In this document: piece by piece, positions 41,528-50,491 of the stretch
Layout of the letters: each line of letters begins with the position of its first letter
Numbering within the stretch: position 1 is the first letter of the stretch
Source of the DNA: Brevibacterium aurantiacum
Lineage (GTDB): Bacteria; Actinomycetota; Actinomycetes; Actinomycetales; Brevibacteriaceae
DNA length: 64,000 nucleotides
Assembly (NCBI RefSeq): GCF_007558825.1
Contig: NZ_VLTK01000001.1
Coordinates: forward strand, 1-64,000
Reading direction: 5' to 3'
Translations under genes and position numbers: made by a program
The notes under the pieces: model-generated
Databases searched by the model: none
Told to the model about the DNA's origin: nothing
The model's input: only the letters and a program-made list of their open reading frames with translations

Positions 41528-42694
41528 ATGCCCGTCATGACTGCCGCCATTCGCAGCATCCTCACTCCCTCTGCCATCGTTCGACTGATCCTCGGCTGGG
41601 GCGCCTTCGCCGCTCTCCTCTTCGCAGGCCCACTGCTGGCTCCGCCCGTTGCAGGCCCGCTCCTCGTCAGTGCCCTGATCGTCATCGTCGGCGTCATCCT
41701 CATCTGCGCCTTCGGCGTCGTCCACGAGGCCGAACATCTGGCCCGCCTCCTCGGCGATCCCTATGGTTCGCTGGTGCTCACGCTCTCGATCGTGCTCATC
41801 GAGGTGGTGCTCATCGCCGCCGTCCTCCTCGGCCCCGGAGACCACGCCACGATCGCTCGTGACTCAGTCATGGCTGTGTCCATGATCATTCTCAATGCCG
41901 TCATCGGCCTGTGTCTGCTCGTCGCGGGGCTGCGCCACGGCAGTCTCGCCCATAACCGCACGGGCGTCTCGACGTATCTGTCACTCATCATCGTCCTCGC
42001 CGCTCTCGCCTTCGCCCTGCCGGCGCTCATCGGCGCAAACGGCAGCTACGAGGAATGGCAGGAGGTCCCGATCATCGTACTCACGATCGGCATCTATGCC
42101 TTCTTCCTCTACCGTCAGATGGGTGCCCAGGCCGCGGACTTCCACGAGGTCGATCCGCGACTGCCCCAGATCCCCGCCGAGGTGGGTACGGGCGACTCCG
42201 TGCCACCGAAACTGAGCATCCGCGAGATCATCTCCACCCACCGCATCGAGATCATCGTGCGTCTGGCGCTGCTCGTCGCCACGGTCACTCCGATCGTGCT
42301 GCTCTCCCACGATATGGCGTCGCTGCTCGATGACGGCTTGGGCCGCCTCGGCGCTCCTGTGGCTCTGTCGGGTGTCGTCATCGCGCTCATCGTCTTCCTC
42401 CCGGAGACGATCACATCGATCAGGGCCGCATGGCAGGGCGAGATCCAGCGGGTGAGCAACCTGTGCCATGGGGCGCAGGTGTCGACCGTGGGGCTGACGA
42501 TTCCGACGGTGCTGCTCATCGGGCTGCTCACCGATCAGCCGATCGTGCTTGCGGAGTCCCCGGCGAACCTGCTTCTGCTCGCGGTCACGCTGCTGCTGTC
42601 GGTGACGACCTTTGCGGCGAAGAAGGTCACAGCCATCCACGGTGCGGCCCACCTCGTCGTGTTCGCGATCTTCGGGATCACGCTCTTCTCCTGA
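41528..42694 (+). CDS. chaA: ChaA-type Ca2+(Na+)/H+ antiporter
   Basis: A membrane antiporter of the CaCA superfamily with about eleven helices. The first alpha repeat holds 'VVHEAEHLARLLGDPYGSLVLTLSIVLIEVVL'-type sequence around residues 60-90, and the second 'LIVFLPETITSIRAAWQGEIQ' near 280; both have the expected acidic residues. ATG 41528 or the ATG at 41537, which has better-spaced AGGA, may be used. It exports calcium or sodium in exchange for protons. No regulator is adjacent; upstream 220 bp have only loose repeats. Confidence 0.93.
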   Translation: MPVMTAAIRSILTPSAIVRLILGWGAFAALLFAGPLLAPPVAGPLLVSALIVIVGVILICAFGVVHEAEHLARLLGDPYGSLVLTLSIVLIEVVLIAAVLLGPGDHATIARDSVMAVSMIILNAVIGLCLLVAGLRHGSLAHNRTGVSTYLSLIIVLAALAFALPALIGANGSYEEWQEVPIIVLTIGIYAFFLYRQMGAQAADFHEVDPRLPQIPAEVGTGDSVPPKLSIREIISTHRIEIIVRLALLVATVTPIVLLSHDMASLLDDGLGRLGAPVALSGVVIALIVFLPETITSIRAAWQGEIQRVSNLCHGAQVSTVGLTIPTVLLIGLLTDQPIVLAESPANLLLLAVTLLLSVTTFAAKKVTAIHGAAHLVVFAIFGITLFS

Positions 42695-42724
42695 GCCACC
42701 CCGCCGCCGGCAATGCGCTCGACT

Positions 42725-43207
42725 TCAGCTCGCGCGGGGCCGTTCGGCGTCGCGCATGCGGGTCACGGACTCCCGGGGTGAGGATATGGGATGACCCGCG
42801 GCGCACTCGACGACAGCTTTCACTGGTTCGCCGCAGTCGCGATGCAGCACTTCGAGCGGCGGACCGCCCGATCCGTCATCCTGGCCACCACCGTGCCTAT
42901 CTCCCCAGCGCAGCAGAGAGATCATCACCGGATAGAGGTCGAGGCCCTTGTCCGTCAGCCGGTATTCCTTGCGGGCGCGCTGACCTACTTCGCGATAGGG
43001 CTTCGCCGTCAGGACTCCCGCAGTGACAAGCTTGCGCAGCCGGTCGGAGAGCACCGGGTCCGAGACGCCGACATGGTCACGGATCTGGTCGAACCGGCGC
43101 ACTCCATTGAATGCTTCGCGGAGGATGAGCACGGTCCATTTCTCCCCGATGACGTCCAAGGTCTTCTGGATCGAGCAGTCTGCAGTATCGAAATCCAGCC
43201 AGTCCAC
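42725..43207 (-). CDS. HxlR-family transcriptional regulator
   Basis: A 160-residue winged-helix regulator with the HxlR signature 'CSIQKTLDVIGEKWTVLILREAFNGVRRFDQI' beginning at Cys11, and wing 'REVGQRARKEYRLTDKG'. The Cys near the N-terminus can be redox- or aldehyde-sensitive. It is divergent from the two thioesterase genes with a 75-bp gap, and so probably controls them. A second Cys pair (HRDCGE, VECAAG) in the C-terminal extension resembles a small metal or redox site. Confidence 0.9.
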   Translation of the reverse strand: MDWLDFDTADCSIQKTLDVIGEKWTVLILREAFNGVRRFDQIRDHVGVSDPVLSDRLRKLVTAGVLTAKPYREVGQRARKEYRLTDKGLDLYPVMISLLRWGDRHGGGQDDGSGGPPLEVLHRDCGEPVKAVVECAAGHPISSPRESVTRMRDAERPRAS

Positions 43208-43282
43208 ATGCCCTCCTTCGTTTGACCGCCTGATCCATTGTAGGCTAACTTCAAATTATTCAGCCAGCTCGAAGGGGATCTC

Positions 43283-43717
43283 ATGAATCCGCAGTCAGAC
43301 TCACTTCCAGACGTCTCACTTGAGACAGCCAGCAACTTCGTCGCCGCCTCGGGACTCATCATCGACAAGGTCACGAATACAACTGTCCGCGGCCATGCCG
43401 ACCTGGGCTCCGACCATCACACACCCTGGGGCGTCGTCCACGGCGGCGTGTACACAACGCTCGTGGAGAGCACGGGAAGCATCGGCGCCAGCCACGCCGT
43501 GGGCGAGCGCGGCGAGTTCGCCGTCGGCATCCACAACGCCACCGACTTCCTGCGCCCGACCACCGGCGCCAGTGTCGCAGTCGAGGGCACTGCCCTGCAC
43601 CAGGGCCGGACCCAACAGCTGTGGGAGGTCATCATCACCGACACCTCCTCCGACAAGGTTCTTGCCCGCGGCCAGCTGCGCCTGCAGAACGTCCCCATGC
43701 CGAAGGAAGCCAACTGA
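43283..43717 (+). CDS. PaaI-type thioesterase 1 (hotdog fold)
   Basis: A 144-residue hotdog-fold thioesterase. 'GVVHGGVYTTLVESTGS' carries the HGG motif and the catalytic acidic residue (Glu in 'VES'); 'ATDFLRPT' follows. It hydrolyses an acyl- or aryl-CoA of unknown kind. It is one base before the next thioesterase gene, with which it forms a small operon. Confidence 0.9.
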   Translation: MNPQSDSLPDVSLETASNFVAASGLIIDKVTNTTVRGHADLGSDHHTPWGVVHGGVYTTLVESTGSIGASHAVGERGEFAVGIHNATDFLRPTTGASVAVEGTALHQGRTQQLWEVIITDTSSDKVLARGQLRLQNVPMPKEAN

Positions 43718-43718
43718 G

Positions 43719-44225
43719 ATGAGCAGGGAATCACGCACTCGCGAAGCCAAGGTGACGTGGAGCGACCCCTCTGAGGGGCTGGCACTTCTGCCGACGCTGG
43801 ACGGCATCGACTACCTGCGCAAGATGGCTGCCGGTGAAATCCCCGGGGCACCCATCGGCTCCCATATGGGCATGGAGATCGCCGAGGTGGGCGAAGGCAA
43901 GGTCACATTCCACTGCCGTCCCGATCAGTCCCATTACAATCCGATCGGCATGGTTCACGGAGGATTGGTCTGCACCCTGCTCGACTCGGTACTCGGGTGC
44001 GCGGCGCACACCACTTTGCCGAAGGGCACCGGATACACCTCGATCGAGATCAAGGTCAACTACCTGCGCCCGGTCACAGCCAGCAGCGGGCCGCTTGTCG
44101 CCACAGGTCGAGTCGTCAAGCCCGGTCGCCGAGTGATCTTCTCAGAAGGCGAAGTCGTCGACAACAAGGGCAAGACCGTCGCCACAGCTTCCGGCAGTCT
44201 GCTCGTCTTCCCGATGGAAGCCTAG
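43719..44225 (+). CDS. PaaI-type thioesterase 2 (hotdog fold)
   Basis: A 168-residue relative of the preceding thioesterase, with 'GMVHGGLVCTLLDSVLG' as the HGG/acidic active-site segment (Asp instead of Glu) and 'IKVNYLRPV'. The N-terminus is about 25 residues longer. ATG 43719 is the first in-frame start after the previous stop. The tandem arrangement suggests two steps or broader acyl-CoA range. Confidence 0.88.
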   Translation: MSRESRTREAKVTWSDPSEGLALLPTLDGIDYLRKMAAGEIPGAPIGSHMGMEIAEVGEGKVTFHCRPDQSHYNPIGMVHGGLVCTLLDSVLGCAAHTTLPKGTGYTSIEIKVNYLRPVTASSGPLVATGRVVKPGRRVIFSEGEVVDNKGKTVATASGSLLVFPMEA

Positions 44226-44302
44226 CAGCGCGCGGCTCTGCAGCCGTGGTCGACTAAGCGGCCGGTGCCCGCCTGACAACAGCCTCGGCGGCCAATCGCG
44301 GT

Positions 44303-45424
44303 CTACTCCTCCGGTGAGGCGGTCTCTGTTTCATCGGTCGAGCCATCCGCGCGGCCGTCGGTCGAGTCTGAGTCGCCGTCATTCGGGTTCGTGTTGTCAC
44401 CGGTCGGACTCGTTGAGGATTCTGTTGAGTTCGCCTCCGAAGACTCCTCCGGGGTCTCCTCAGCGGCTGATTCGGCACTGACGCTCTCACCTTCGCCCGG
44501 TTCCGGCCAGGCCACTTCTTTGTTGAAGGCGGGCTGATCCGCACACGTGTCGAGCACGGCCTCCATCGCGTCCTTCTCAGCAGAGGCCACCCACAGTCCG
44601 TACTTGTGCTTGATCGCGATCTGCCGGGATACATATTCGCATTGGAAATCCTCGTTCGGCGGCAGCCATGCGGCTGCGTCGCCGCCGCCCTTCTGCCGGA
44701 TGACATTCGCGCTCACGGTCAGCAGGTTGAGCGGGTCGTTTCCGAACTCCCGCAGTTCGTCGACGGACATGCCCGAAGCCCCGGTCTGCCAGGCGTTGGA
44801 GCCGGAGACGATGTAGTCGACGTCGACATTGGCAGATCCGCGCTCGAAGGCGTATGACTCACCAAGGTATTTGTCATCGAGATCACCGGCGATGGCAACA
44901 CAGCCGCTGGTCTCCGCCTCGATCTTAAGATCCTTGAGGTCGCGCCTGAGCGCATCGTTGCGTGTATCGCAGCCGTTGTCATCGACATCCGCAGTCCAGT
45001 CGAAGAGTTCCGGGTCGTAACCGGTCCTGCGCTCTTTGACCTTCACCTCAAGCTCGTCGAGCATCGAACGTGCCGGGCTCAACCCGGCGGTGCCTGCGCT
45101 GTCCTGTGGAGAACCGCTGCCGTCCTCACCGTCGGCTGCAGGCTTCGACTCGGTCTGCGCGGAGACATCGGGACCTGAATTGGCGGGCACTTCCTGGTCA
45201 TTGTGCGGTCGAATTCCCTGGGCGGGTGCCGCCGAGGCTGAAGGTCGTGAGGGAACCGGGTCTGAATCCGCTGTGCCGCCTCCGCCGGTCGACCAGGCAA
45301 CTTCGCTTCCGTTGACCTGGCTTGAGCCGCTGCCGCCGCACCCGGAGAGCAAGGCAAGAACAGATACGGCAAGAAGGGACATTGCCCGAATCCGAGCGCT
45401 GCGAGTCGCGACTGCGGAGTTCAT
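44303..45424 (-). CDS. Lipoprotein related to HNH/DUF1524 nucleases, catalytic residues lost
   Basis: A 373-residue lipoprotein: signal and lipobox 'LLSGC' by residue 29, a disordered Ser/Pro/Glu linker, then an HNH/DUF1524-like domain. Compared with the neighbouring paralogue, the metal-base His is Tyr ('VDYIVSGSNAWQ', codon 44813-44815) and the Asn of the NRxKGD helix is Ile ('VIRQKGG'). The chain ends in a long acidic Glu/Ser/Thr tail without Excalibur domain. It is probably non-catalytic: an inhibitor, a binding partner or a decayed copy. ATG 45424 is inferred from the signal peptide. Confidence 0.82.
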   Translation of the reverse strand: MNSAVATRSARIRAMSLLAVSVLALLSGCGGSGSSQVNGSEVAWSTGGGGTADSDPVPSRPSASAAPAQGIRPHNDQEVPANSGPDVSAQTESKPAADGEDGSGSPQDSAGTAGLSPARSMLDELEVKVKERRTGYDPELFDWTADVDDNGCDTRNDALRRDLKDLKIEAETSGCVAIAGDLDDKYLGESYAFERGSANVDVDYIVSGSNAWQTGASGMSVDELREFGNDPLNLLTVSANVIRQKGGGDAAAWLPPNEDFQCEYVSRQIAIKHKYGLWVASAEKDAMEAVLDTCADQPAFNKEVAWPEPGEGESVSAESAAEETPEESSEANSTESSTSPTGDNTNPNDGDSDSTDGRADGSTDETETASPEE

Positions 45425-45555
45425 CGAATTGGACACGCTTGAAATGTTAGGGCAGGTTGTCACTATAGGGAACGACCCTGAGCATTCGGTAACCGATTCG
45501 TTATCTGTTGAAATCGAAACTGTCATAAAACTGTCACGCTCGGCCGCCTCGACAA

Positions 45556-46689
45556 CTATTCGCAGCCGATTCCATCACCGTCACGGTCAAGGTGAGAGGC
45601 ATACCCCGGGTCACCTCGGCGAACGGGTGCGGCACCGGCGTCACGAACCGCGGTGCAGTTCTTGTAGAAGACCGAGCCCGACGATCCCGAGCCGGATGAC
45701 GTCGAGCTCTCACCCGATTCTCTCTTCGAACCGGAGCTCGACTTCGAACCGGACGATGCTGGCTTCTTCGTCATCGGGGTGTCTTGTACGGTCTTCACAT
45801 TGTCACCCGCGCCGGGTTCTGGCCATGCGACATCCTTCGTGAACGCGGGCTGATCATCACACGCGCTGAGGACTCGTTCCATCGCGGACTTCTCGGCCTT
45901 GACGACCCACAGCTCGTACTTGTGTTTGATCGCGATCTGGCGGGAGACGTATTCGCAGCGGTAGCTCTTGGCCGGCGGCAGCCAGGTCGCTGCATCCCCG
46001 TCGCCCTTCTGCCTGTTGAGGCTCGAGTCCACGGCCAGCAGGTTGAGCGGGTCATTGCCGAATTCCTTGAGTGTGCCCTCGTCGAACTTCGCGGCACCGG
46101 TCTGCCACGCGTTGGAGCGGGCAACGATGTGGTCGATGTCGATGTTGTTCGGGTCCCGGTCGAAGGCGTAGGTCTCACCCTTGTACTTGTCGTTCAGATC
46201 GCCGGCGATGACGACACAGCCCTTCGTCCCGGCCTTGAGGGTGATGTCGTTCAGGTCCCGGCGCAGCACGTCATTGCGGGTGTCGCAGCCATTGTGGTCG
46301 GCATCCGATCGCCACTTGAACAGGTCCCCGTCGTAGCCGGTCTTCGGAGCCCGGCCCTTGACCTCCAGTTCCTGAAGCACCGCTAGAGCTGCACCGGCAG
46401 TCGTTCCGCCGGCTCGGCCCTGTTCCGTCTCCTCTGGCTTGTCCTGACCTTCGCTGTCCGCGGCGTCTTCGTTCGGCGCCGTGGCCTCGGGCTCGGTTTC
46501 CTGCCCGGTGGCCTCTTCAGTCGCGGGGCCAGCTTCCGAGGTCCAGGATGCATCATCGGCGCTGGTCTCGACGTCGCCGCCATCGGCACAGGCGGAGAGG
46601 AGGACGAGGCTGAGAATTGTGATGAAGGAGAAGACCATGCCAGCGCGCAGACGTGTCGAGGCATGGTTGAGGAAGGCGGAAAAGGGCAT
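45556..46689 (-). CDS. Secreted HNH/DUF1524 nuclease lipoprotein with Excalibur domain
   Basis: A 377-residue lipoprotein (lipobox 'LLSAC'), Glu-rich linker, then an HNH-family nuclease domain (residues about 115-270) with intact 'DIDHIVARSNAWQTGA' and 'LNRQKGDGDAATWLPP'. The C-terminus carries an Excalibur calcium-binding domain ('YKNCTAVRDAG' ... 'HLDRDGDGIGCE'). It is an extracellular or surface DNase for nutrient, competition or biofilm use. ATG 46689 or GTG 46707 are possible starts. It is the upstream partner of the degenerate paralogue. Confidence 0.87.
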   Translation of the reverse strand: MPFSAFLNHASTRLRAGMVFSFITILSLVLLSACADGGDVETSADDASWTSEAGPATEEATGQETEPEATAPNEDAADSEGQDKPEETEQGRAGGTTAGAALAVLQELEVKGRAPKTGYDGDLFKWRSDADHNGCDTRNDVLRRDLNDITLKAGTKGCVVIAGDLNDKYKGETYAFDRDPNNIDIDHIVARSNAWQTGAAKFDEGTLKEFGNDPLNLLAVDSSLNRQKGDGDAATWLPPAKSYRCEYVSRQIAIKHKYELWVVKAEKSAMERVLSACDDQPAFTKDVAWPEPGAGDNVKTVQDTPMTKKPASSGSKSSSGSKRESGESSTSSGSGSSGSVFYKNCTAVRDAGAAPVRRGDPGYASHLDRDGDGIGCE

Positions 46690-46864
46690 GGGTGTCCAGT
46701 CGTACACAAGGGTGGGGAACGTGGTCGTGGACCGTGATCGGCGATGCCGCCGACCCCCGATCCACTACAGATATGATATGACTGAACCGTGTCCGCTGCA
46801 CGACCTGCGGACACATAGAGACGCATTCGTTATCGACGTCACGCAGGTCACTCCCCCAACCCCT

Positions 46865-47662
46865 TCAGTCGCTGAGGTGGATGGCAAGGTCCGTGCGTCC
46901 GGGATTCACGCCGTCAACCAAGGCCCGGGTCCGGCGGTCATAATCTCCGCCCAGCATCTTCCGATACGGGCGGACCCGCTCGCAGGGAAGGCCCGATAGC
47001 CGATCGGCCAGTCGCTGTCGCTCTTCCTCGCGCCCGGCTTCGCCGATAGCTTCCACGTCATAGACCACGTGGAGGTCAAGCGCTTCGATCCCCACATACC
47101 ACAAGGCACCATGCGTCAAAGGGAAGAGCAGGGATTCCAGGTCGCCGCTGATGCCGCGCGGACTCAGCGTGCGCTGATCGTCCCCAGCGGTGACAATGAT
47201 CAGAGCCTTCCTCCCCATCAGCCGACCGTCGCCATACCGGCGCGGCAGCCCCGTGTCCTCGTCGAGGTCTCCCTGTGCGAATCCGGTCTGCAGCACCCGG
47301 TCAAGCCACCCCTTCAGCATCGCGGGAGGCCCGTACCACCAGAGGGGAAACTGCAGCACCAGCAGCTCGGAGGCTGCCAGGGCCTCCTGCTCTCGCCTGA
47401 CCTCGGGTTCAACTTCGCCACGTGCATACGCCTCACCTGCCAGGTCCGAGACGTTGCCGGGAACCGTGGACAGGCTTCCCAGATCACGCTCACTCAGTGC
47501 CGGGTCGAATCCGTCGGCGTAGAGGTCGGACACAGTCACGTCATAATGTTCGGATAGTGCAGAGCAACCTGTCCGGAACAGGTGCTGGTTGAAGGAATCC
47601 GCCCGTGGGTGCGTGTAGACCCAGTGGGCGCGGCCTGGCGTAGGTTCATGAAATGAGTTCAT
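46865..47662 (-). CDS. NAD(P)H quinone oxidoreductase-like flavodoxin-fold protein
   Basis: A 265-residue member of the NQO1/Kef ancillary (Flavodoxin_2) family: 'WVYTHPRADSFNQHLF' near the start, 'LLVLQFPLWWYGPPAMLKGWLDRVL' in the middle and 'GALWYVGIEAL' later. It reduces quinones or nitro compounds with two electrons. It is divergent from the AraC-type gene, whose product probably controls it. Confidence 0.87.
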   Translation of the reverse strand: MNSFHEPTPGRAHWVYTHPRADSFNQHLFRTGCSALSEHYDVTVSDLYADGFDPALSERDLGSLSTVPGNVSDLAGEAYARGEVEPEVRREQEALAASELLVLQFPLWWYGPPAMLKGWLDRVLQTGFAQGDLDEDTGLPRRYGDGRLMGRKALIIVTAGDDQRTLSPRGISGDLESLLFPLTHGALWYVGIEALDLHVVYDVEAIGEAGREEERQRLADRLSGLPCERVRPYRKMLGGDYDRRTRALVDGVNPGRTDLAIHLSD

Positions 47663-47685
47663 ATGCCAATCTCACCGCACATGAG

Positions 47686-47712
47686 TGAGACGTAGAATCG
47701 CCCACAGTCTCA
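47686..47712. promoter_or_regulatory. Inverted repeat in the quinone reductase/AraC divergent region
   Basis: TGAGAC (47686-47691) and GTCTCA (47707-47712) form an inverted repeat spaced by 15 bp in the 80-bp region between divergent starts, the usual place for the operator of a local AraC regulator. Binding is inferred. Confidence 0.4.
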
Positions 47713-47742
47713 TAAAGATCATTCAGCGTCTAAACTGGGGGT

Positions 47743-48693
47743 GTGGACACGCTTTCCGATGTACTCACATACATCCGTTCCTCCGGCGCGCTGGTGGGCC
47801 GGACTCTCGCGAACCCGCCCTGGTGCGCCACCTTTGCAGAGGACGCTTCTCTGTCCCTGGTCACAATGCTGCGCGGGGAAGCATGGATCGTCGACGGCGA
47901 AGAATCCCATCAGCTCTTCGCCCACGACATCGCCATTGTCGTCGGACCAGCACCCTTCGACGTGACCAGCGACCCCGCAGCGAACCCCATCCCCATGTAC
48001 GTTCAGACCCAGACCGGAGTCTGCTTCGCTGAGGGCGGCGCGCAGTCCGAGAACATCGCGCTGGGCGCTCGAACGTGCGGGGTGCAGTTGGATGCAGATG
48101 ACGCCATGCTGACCGGCTCATTCACCGTCACGGGGCGCATCGCCGATCGCCTGCTGAATACTCTGCCACGGGTCCTCGTCGTGCCGCGGGCCGTGCAGCG
48201 CACAGCGGCGCTGCAGCTGATGGAGGCAGAGATCCTGCGTGAAGAACCGGGCCAGCAGGCCATCCTCGACCGATTGCTCGATCTGGTTCTCGCAGGTGCC
48301 CTGCGTGACTGGTTCGCCCTGCCTGAGGCGAAGGCACCGGGCTGGTATCGGGCGAGTTCAGATCCGATCGTGGGCACCGCGTTGACAGCCATGCACGAGG
48401 CCCCACACCGAGGTTGGACCGTCGAGACGTTGGCGCGTCAGGCACTCGTCTCGCGTGCCACCTTGGCGCGCCGCTTCACCGATCTGCTGGGCGAGCCTCC
48501 GATGTCGTATCTGAACGGGTGGCGACTGTGCCTGGCCGCCGACCTCCTCGAGCGCACCGATGCCACGGTCGAGTCCGTGGCCCACGAGGTCGGCTATTCC
48601 AGCGGCTACTCTCTGAGCACCGCCTTCCACCGCGAATACGGCGTCCGGCCCAGTCAGCACCGTCAAGCGACAGGGAAACAGGCAACGAGGTGA
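47743..48693 (+). CDS. AraC-family regulator with cupin sensor
   Basis: A 316-residue regulator. Residues 1-195 form an AraC-type cupin (Cupin_6) sensor; the C-terminal double HTH spans 'TVETLARQALVSRATLARRFTDLLGEPPM' and 'ESVAHEVGYSSGYSLSTAFHREYGVRPSQ'. It starts at GTG 47743 after a G-rich ribosome site. It is divergent from the quinone reductase gene, its probable target; such pairs often respond to electrophiles or quinones. Confidence 0.9.
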   Translation: MDTLSDVLTYIRSSGALVGRTLANPPWCATFAEDASLSLVTMLRGEAWIVDGEESHQLFAHDIAIVVGPAPFDVTSDPAANPIPMYVQTQTGVCFAEGGAQSENIALGARTCGVQLDADDAMLTGSFTVTGRIADRLLNTLPRVLVVPRAVQRTAALQLMEAEILREEPGQQAILDRLLDLVLAGALRDWFALPEAKAPGWYRASSDPIVGTALTAMHEAPHRGWTVETLARQALVSRATLARRFTDLLGEPPMSYLNGWRLCLAADLLERTDATVESVAHEVGYSSGYSLSTAFHREYGVRPSQHRQATGKQATR

Positions 48694-48764
48694 GGCAGGC
48701 CACCGATTCGTGCCATGGTGGAGGAGAACGCATTCGTCGGTGTCGAAGGAGAAGGGAGGCGATC

Positions 48765-49466
48765 ATGCGAGACGATGCACAACGACCGCAGACCACTGGC
48801 CTGATCACTGACGCCCCGGTTCCTGACCACTGGATGCAGGTGCTCGCGACGATGCGCGCGAACCCCTTCACCCACTTGCGCCGAGAGGAGATCGCCTCTG
48901 AGGCGCCCCACATTCTCATCGTCTCCCCCACCGCTGAGGTGGCCCGCACCTGCTTCGCTGAACTTCTGGGCAGCGCTGGTTCAGACACCGACACCCGCGC
49001 CACGGACGAGTTCATCGCGGTCATGACCGCGAAGGAGGTTGTGCCCGCCGACGTCCCCGCTGGGACGTGGATCTTCCTTCCCCACCGACAGGACGGGTGG
49101 ACGGAGCTCGAAACCACCTCGGCGAGGGTGCGTGCGGCACTGGCCAAAGAGAACACCGTCCGGGACCAGGAAGAGAAGCTCACCTTCATCGAGTACGGGA
49201 TCAACCTGTGGCATTGGGCCGAACCGCCCTACGGCGGAGGCGATCCCGTCTGCCACGCCGGCGAGCTCATCAGCTGGGAGAGCGCGTGGGCACTGGGCGG
49301 GGCAAGCGACACAGGACCTGCTGGCGCAGGATCCGGCGGCACCGGACCCAATAGCACGGGAACTGCTGGCACCGGATTCTCCGCCCGTGCGCCGGGAGTC
49401 TCCTTGCGGCCGCCCATCTGTTTCGGCCTGCCCACCGTGCTGCGTGAGCGCCGCCGGAACGGGTAG
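48765..49466 (+). CDS. Hypothetical protein with Gly/Thr/Ser-rich tail
   Basis: A 233-residue soluble protein. The first 175 residues look ordered ('HILIVSPTAEVARTCFAELLGSAG', 'GINLWHWAEPPYGGGD'); the rest is a low-complexity Gly/Thr/Ser/Ala segment followed by a basic end. GGGAGG precedes ATG 48765 at 6 nt, so translation is likely. No domain recognised. It follows the AraC gene by 71 bp, perhaps on one transcript. Confidence 0.6.
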   Translation: MRDDAQRPQTTGLITDAPVPDHWMQVLATMRANPFTHLRREEIASEAPHILIVSPTAEVARTCFAELLGSAGSDTDTRATDEFIAVMTAKEVVPADVPAGTWIFLPHRQDGWTELETTSARVRAALAKENTVRDQEEKLTFIEYGINLWHWAEPPYGGGDPVCHAGELISWESAWALGGASDTGPAGAGSGGTGPNSTGTAGTGFSARAPGVSLRPPICFGLPTVLRERRRNG

Positions 49467-49490
49467 CGCGAGGCCGGCCAGCTGGGGACA

Positions 49491-49505
49491 GACTGTCTCA
49501 CAGTC
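49491..49505. terminator. Hairpin between convergent genes
   Basis: GACTGT-CTC-ACAGTC is a perfect 6-bp stem followed by TCTTG. It lies between the end of the hypothetical gene at 49466 and the end of the TSUP gene at 49582. A wider GAGGCC/GGCCTC pair encloses it. Confidence 0.45.
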
Positions 49506-49581
49506 TCTTGGTCCAGGCCTCACACAACGACGCTGCGGCCCAGATTTCAGGCGGCGTCGGGACGGATAGGACGAGGTCCGA

Positions 49582-50436
49582 TCACGACACAGCAACGACG
49601 ACTCCGGCTGTGATCAGCAGGATGACGTAACCCCAGGCATGGACGATCTCCGGGATCTCGGGCACGCGACGGCGCAGCAGAATTATCAGCGGAATCGCAC
49701 CGATGAGGAGAGCAAGTGCCGAGCGCAGATCCACAGAGCCGACCATTCCCGGGACCTCGGTGGAGGCATGAGTGGTGATTGTGACGAGGACCGCTGGAAG
49801 CATGATCACCAGCGTCAGCGGATTGGCCAGCGTGGTCGCCACAGTCATCGTCGCCCCGGACCGGCGCATCATCGGCACCGTCATCACACTGCCGCCGACG
49901 CCAAGGAAAGACGCCAAGCCGCCGATCGGGAAACCGAACAGGGCGGCGATGCCTCGACCACCGTCACCCAGATCATCAGCGTCGCTGACTGCTCCGGCTC
50001 CACCATTCCGACCATCGCCGCCATTCCCATCTTTCCTGCGAGCCTTCGCACCACCTCGGCGGAAGAAGCCGGGGCGGACCAGCAGGTCGATGGCGGTCAC
50101 GGCGATGTAGATGACGAAGCCCCACTTCAGGAGCGTTTCGGGGGCGAATTCGGCACAAAATGCACCGAATGCTCCGCCGGCAGCGAGGAGGATGAACAAC
50201 CGCCACTCCCCTTTGAGGTGGGCCAGGGCCTCGCGTTTGGTCGAGATCGTGGAGATCACGGCGTTGACCAGCATCACCAGCGCCGAGGTGGCTGCGGCCA
50301 CCCGTGCCGTGTCACTGCCGAGGTCGGCGTGGATGAGGGTGATGATCGGGACGGTGACGAAGCCGCCGCCGAATCCGAACAGCACAGTGGTCAGTCCGAC
50401 CAGAGCGCCGACCAATACCAAAACCAGAAAGTCCAC
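49582..50436 (-). CDS. TSUP (TauE/SafE) family permease
   Basis: A 284-residue membrane protein with eight helices in two repeats; 'LFGFGGGFVTVPIITLI' and 'SFLGVGGSVMTVPMM' are the matching Gly-rich signatures of each half. The loop between them (about 125-160) is long and Gly/Asp/Arg-rich. Members export or import sulfite, taurine-derived sulfonates or other anions. Starts at GTG 50436. Substrate unknown. Confidence 0.88.
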   Translation of the reverse strand: MDFLVLVLVGALVGLTTVLFGFGGGFVTVPIITLIHADLGSDTARVAAATSALVMLVNAVISTISTKREALAHLKGEWRLFILLAAGGAFGAFCAEFAPETLLKWGFVIYIAVTAIDLLVRPGFFRRGGAKARRKDGNGGDGRNGGAGAVSDADDLGDGGRGIAALFGFPIGGLASFLGVGGSVMTVPMMRRSGATMTVATTLANPLTLVIMLPAVLVTITTHASTEVPGMVGSVDLRSALALLIGAIPLIILLRRRVPEIPEIVHAWGYVILLITAGVVVAVS

Positions 50437-50491
50437 TCGCCCATCTCACCCCACAGTCACCTCGGCGGGCAAACCGTGACAGCTTCGTCGG

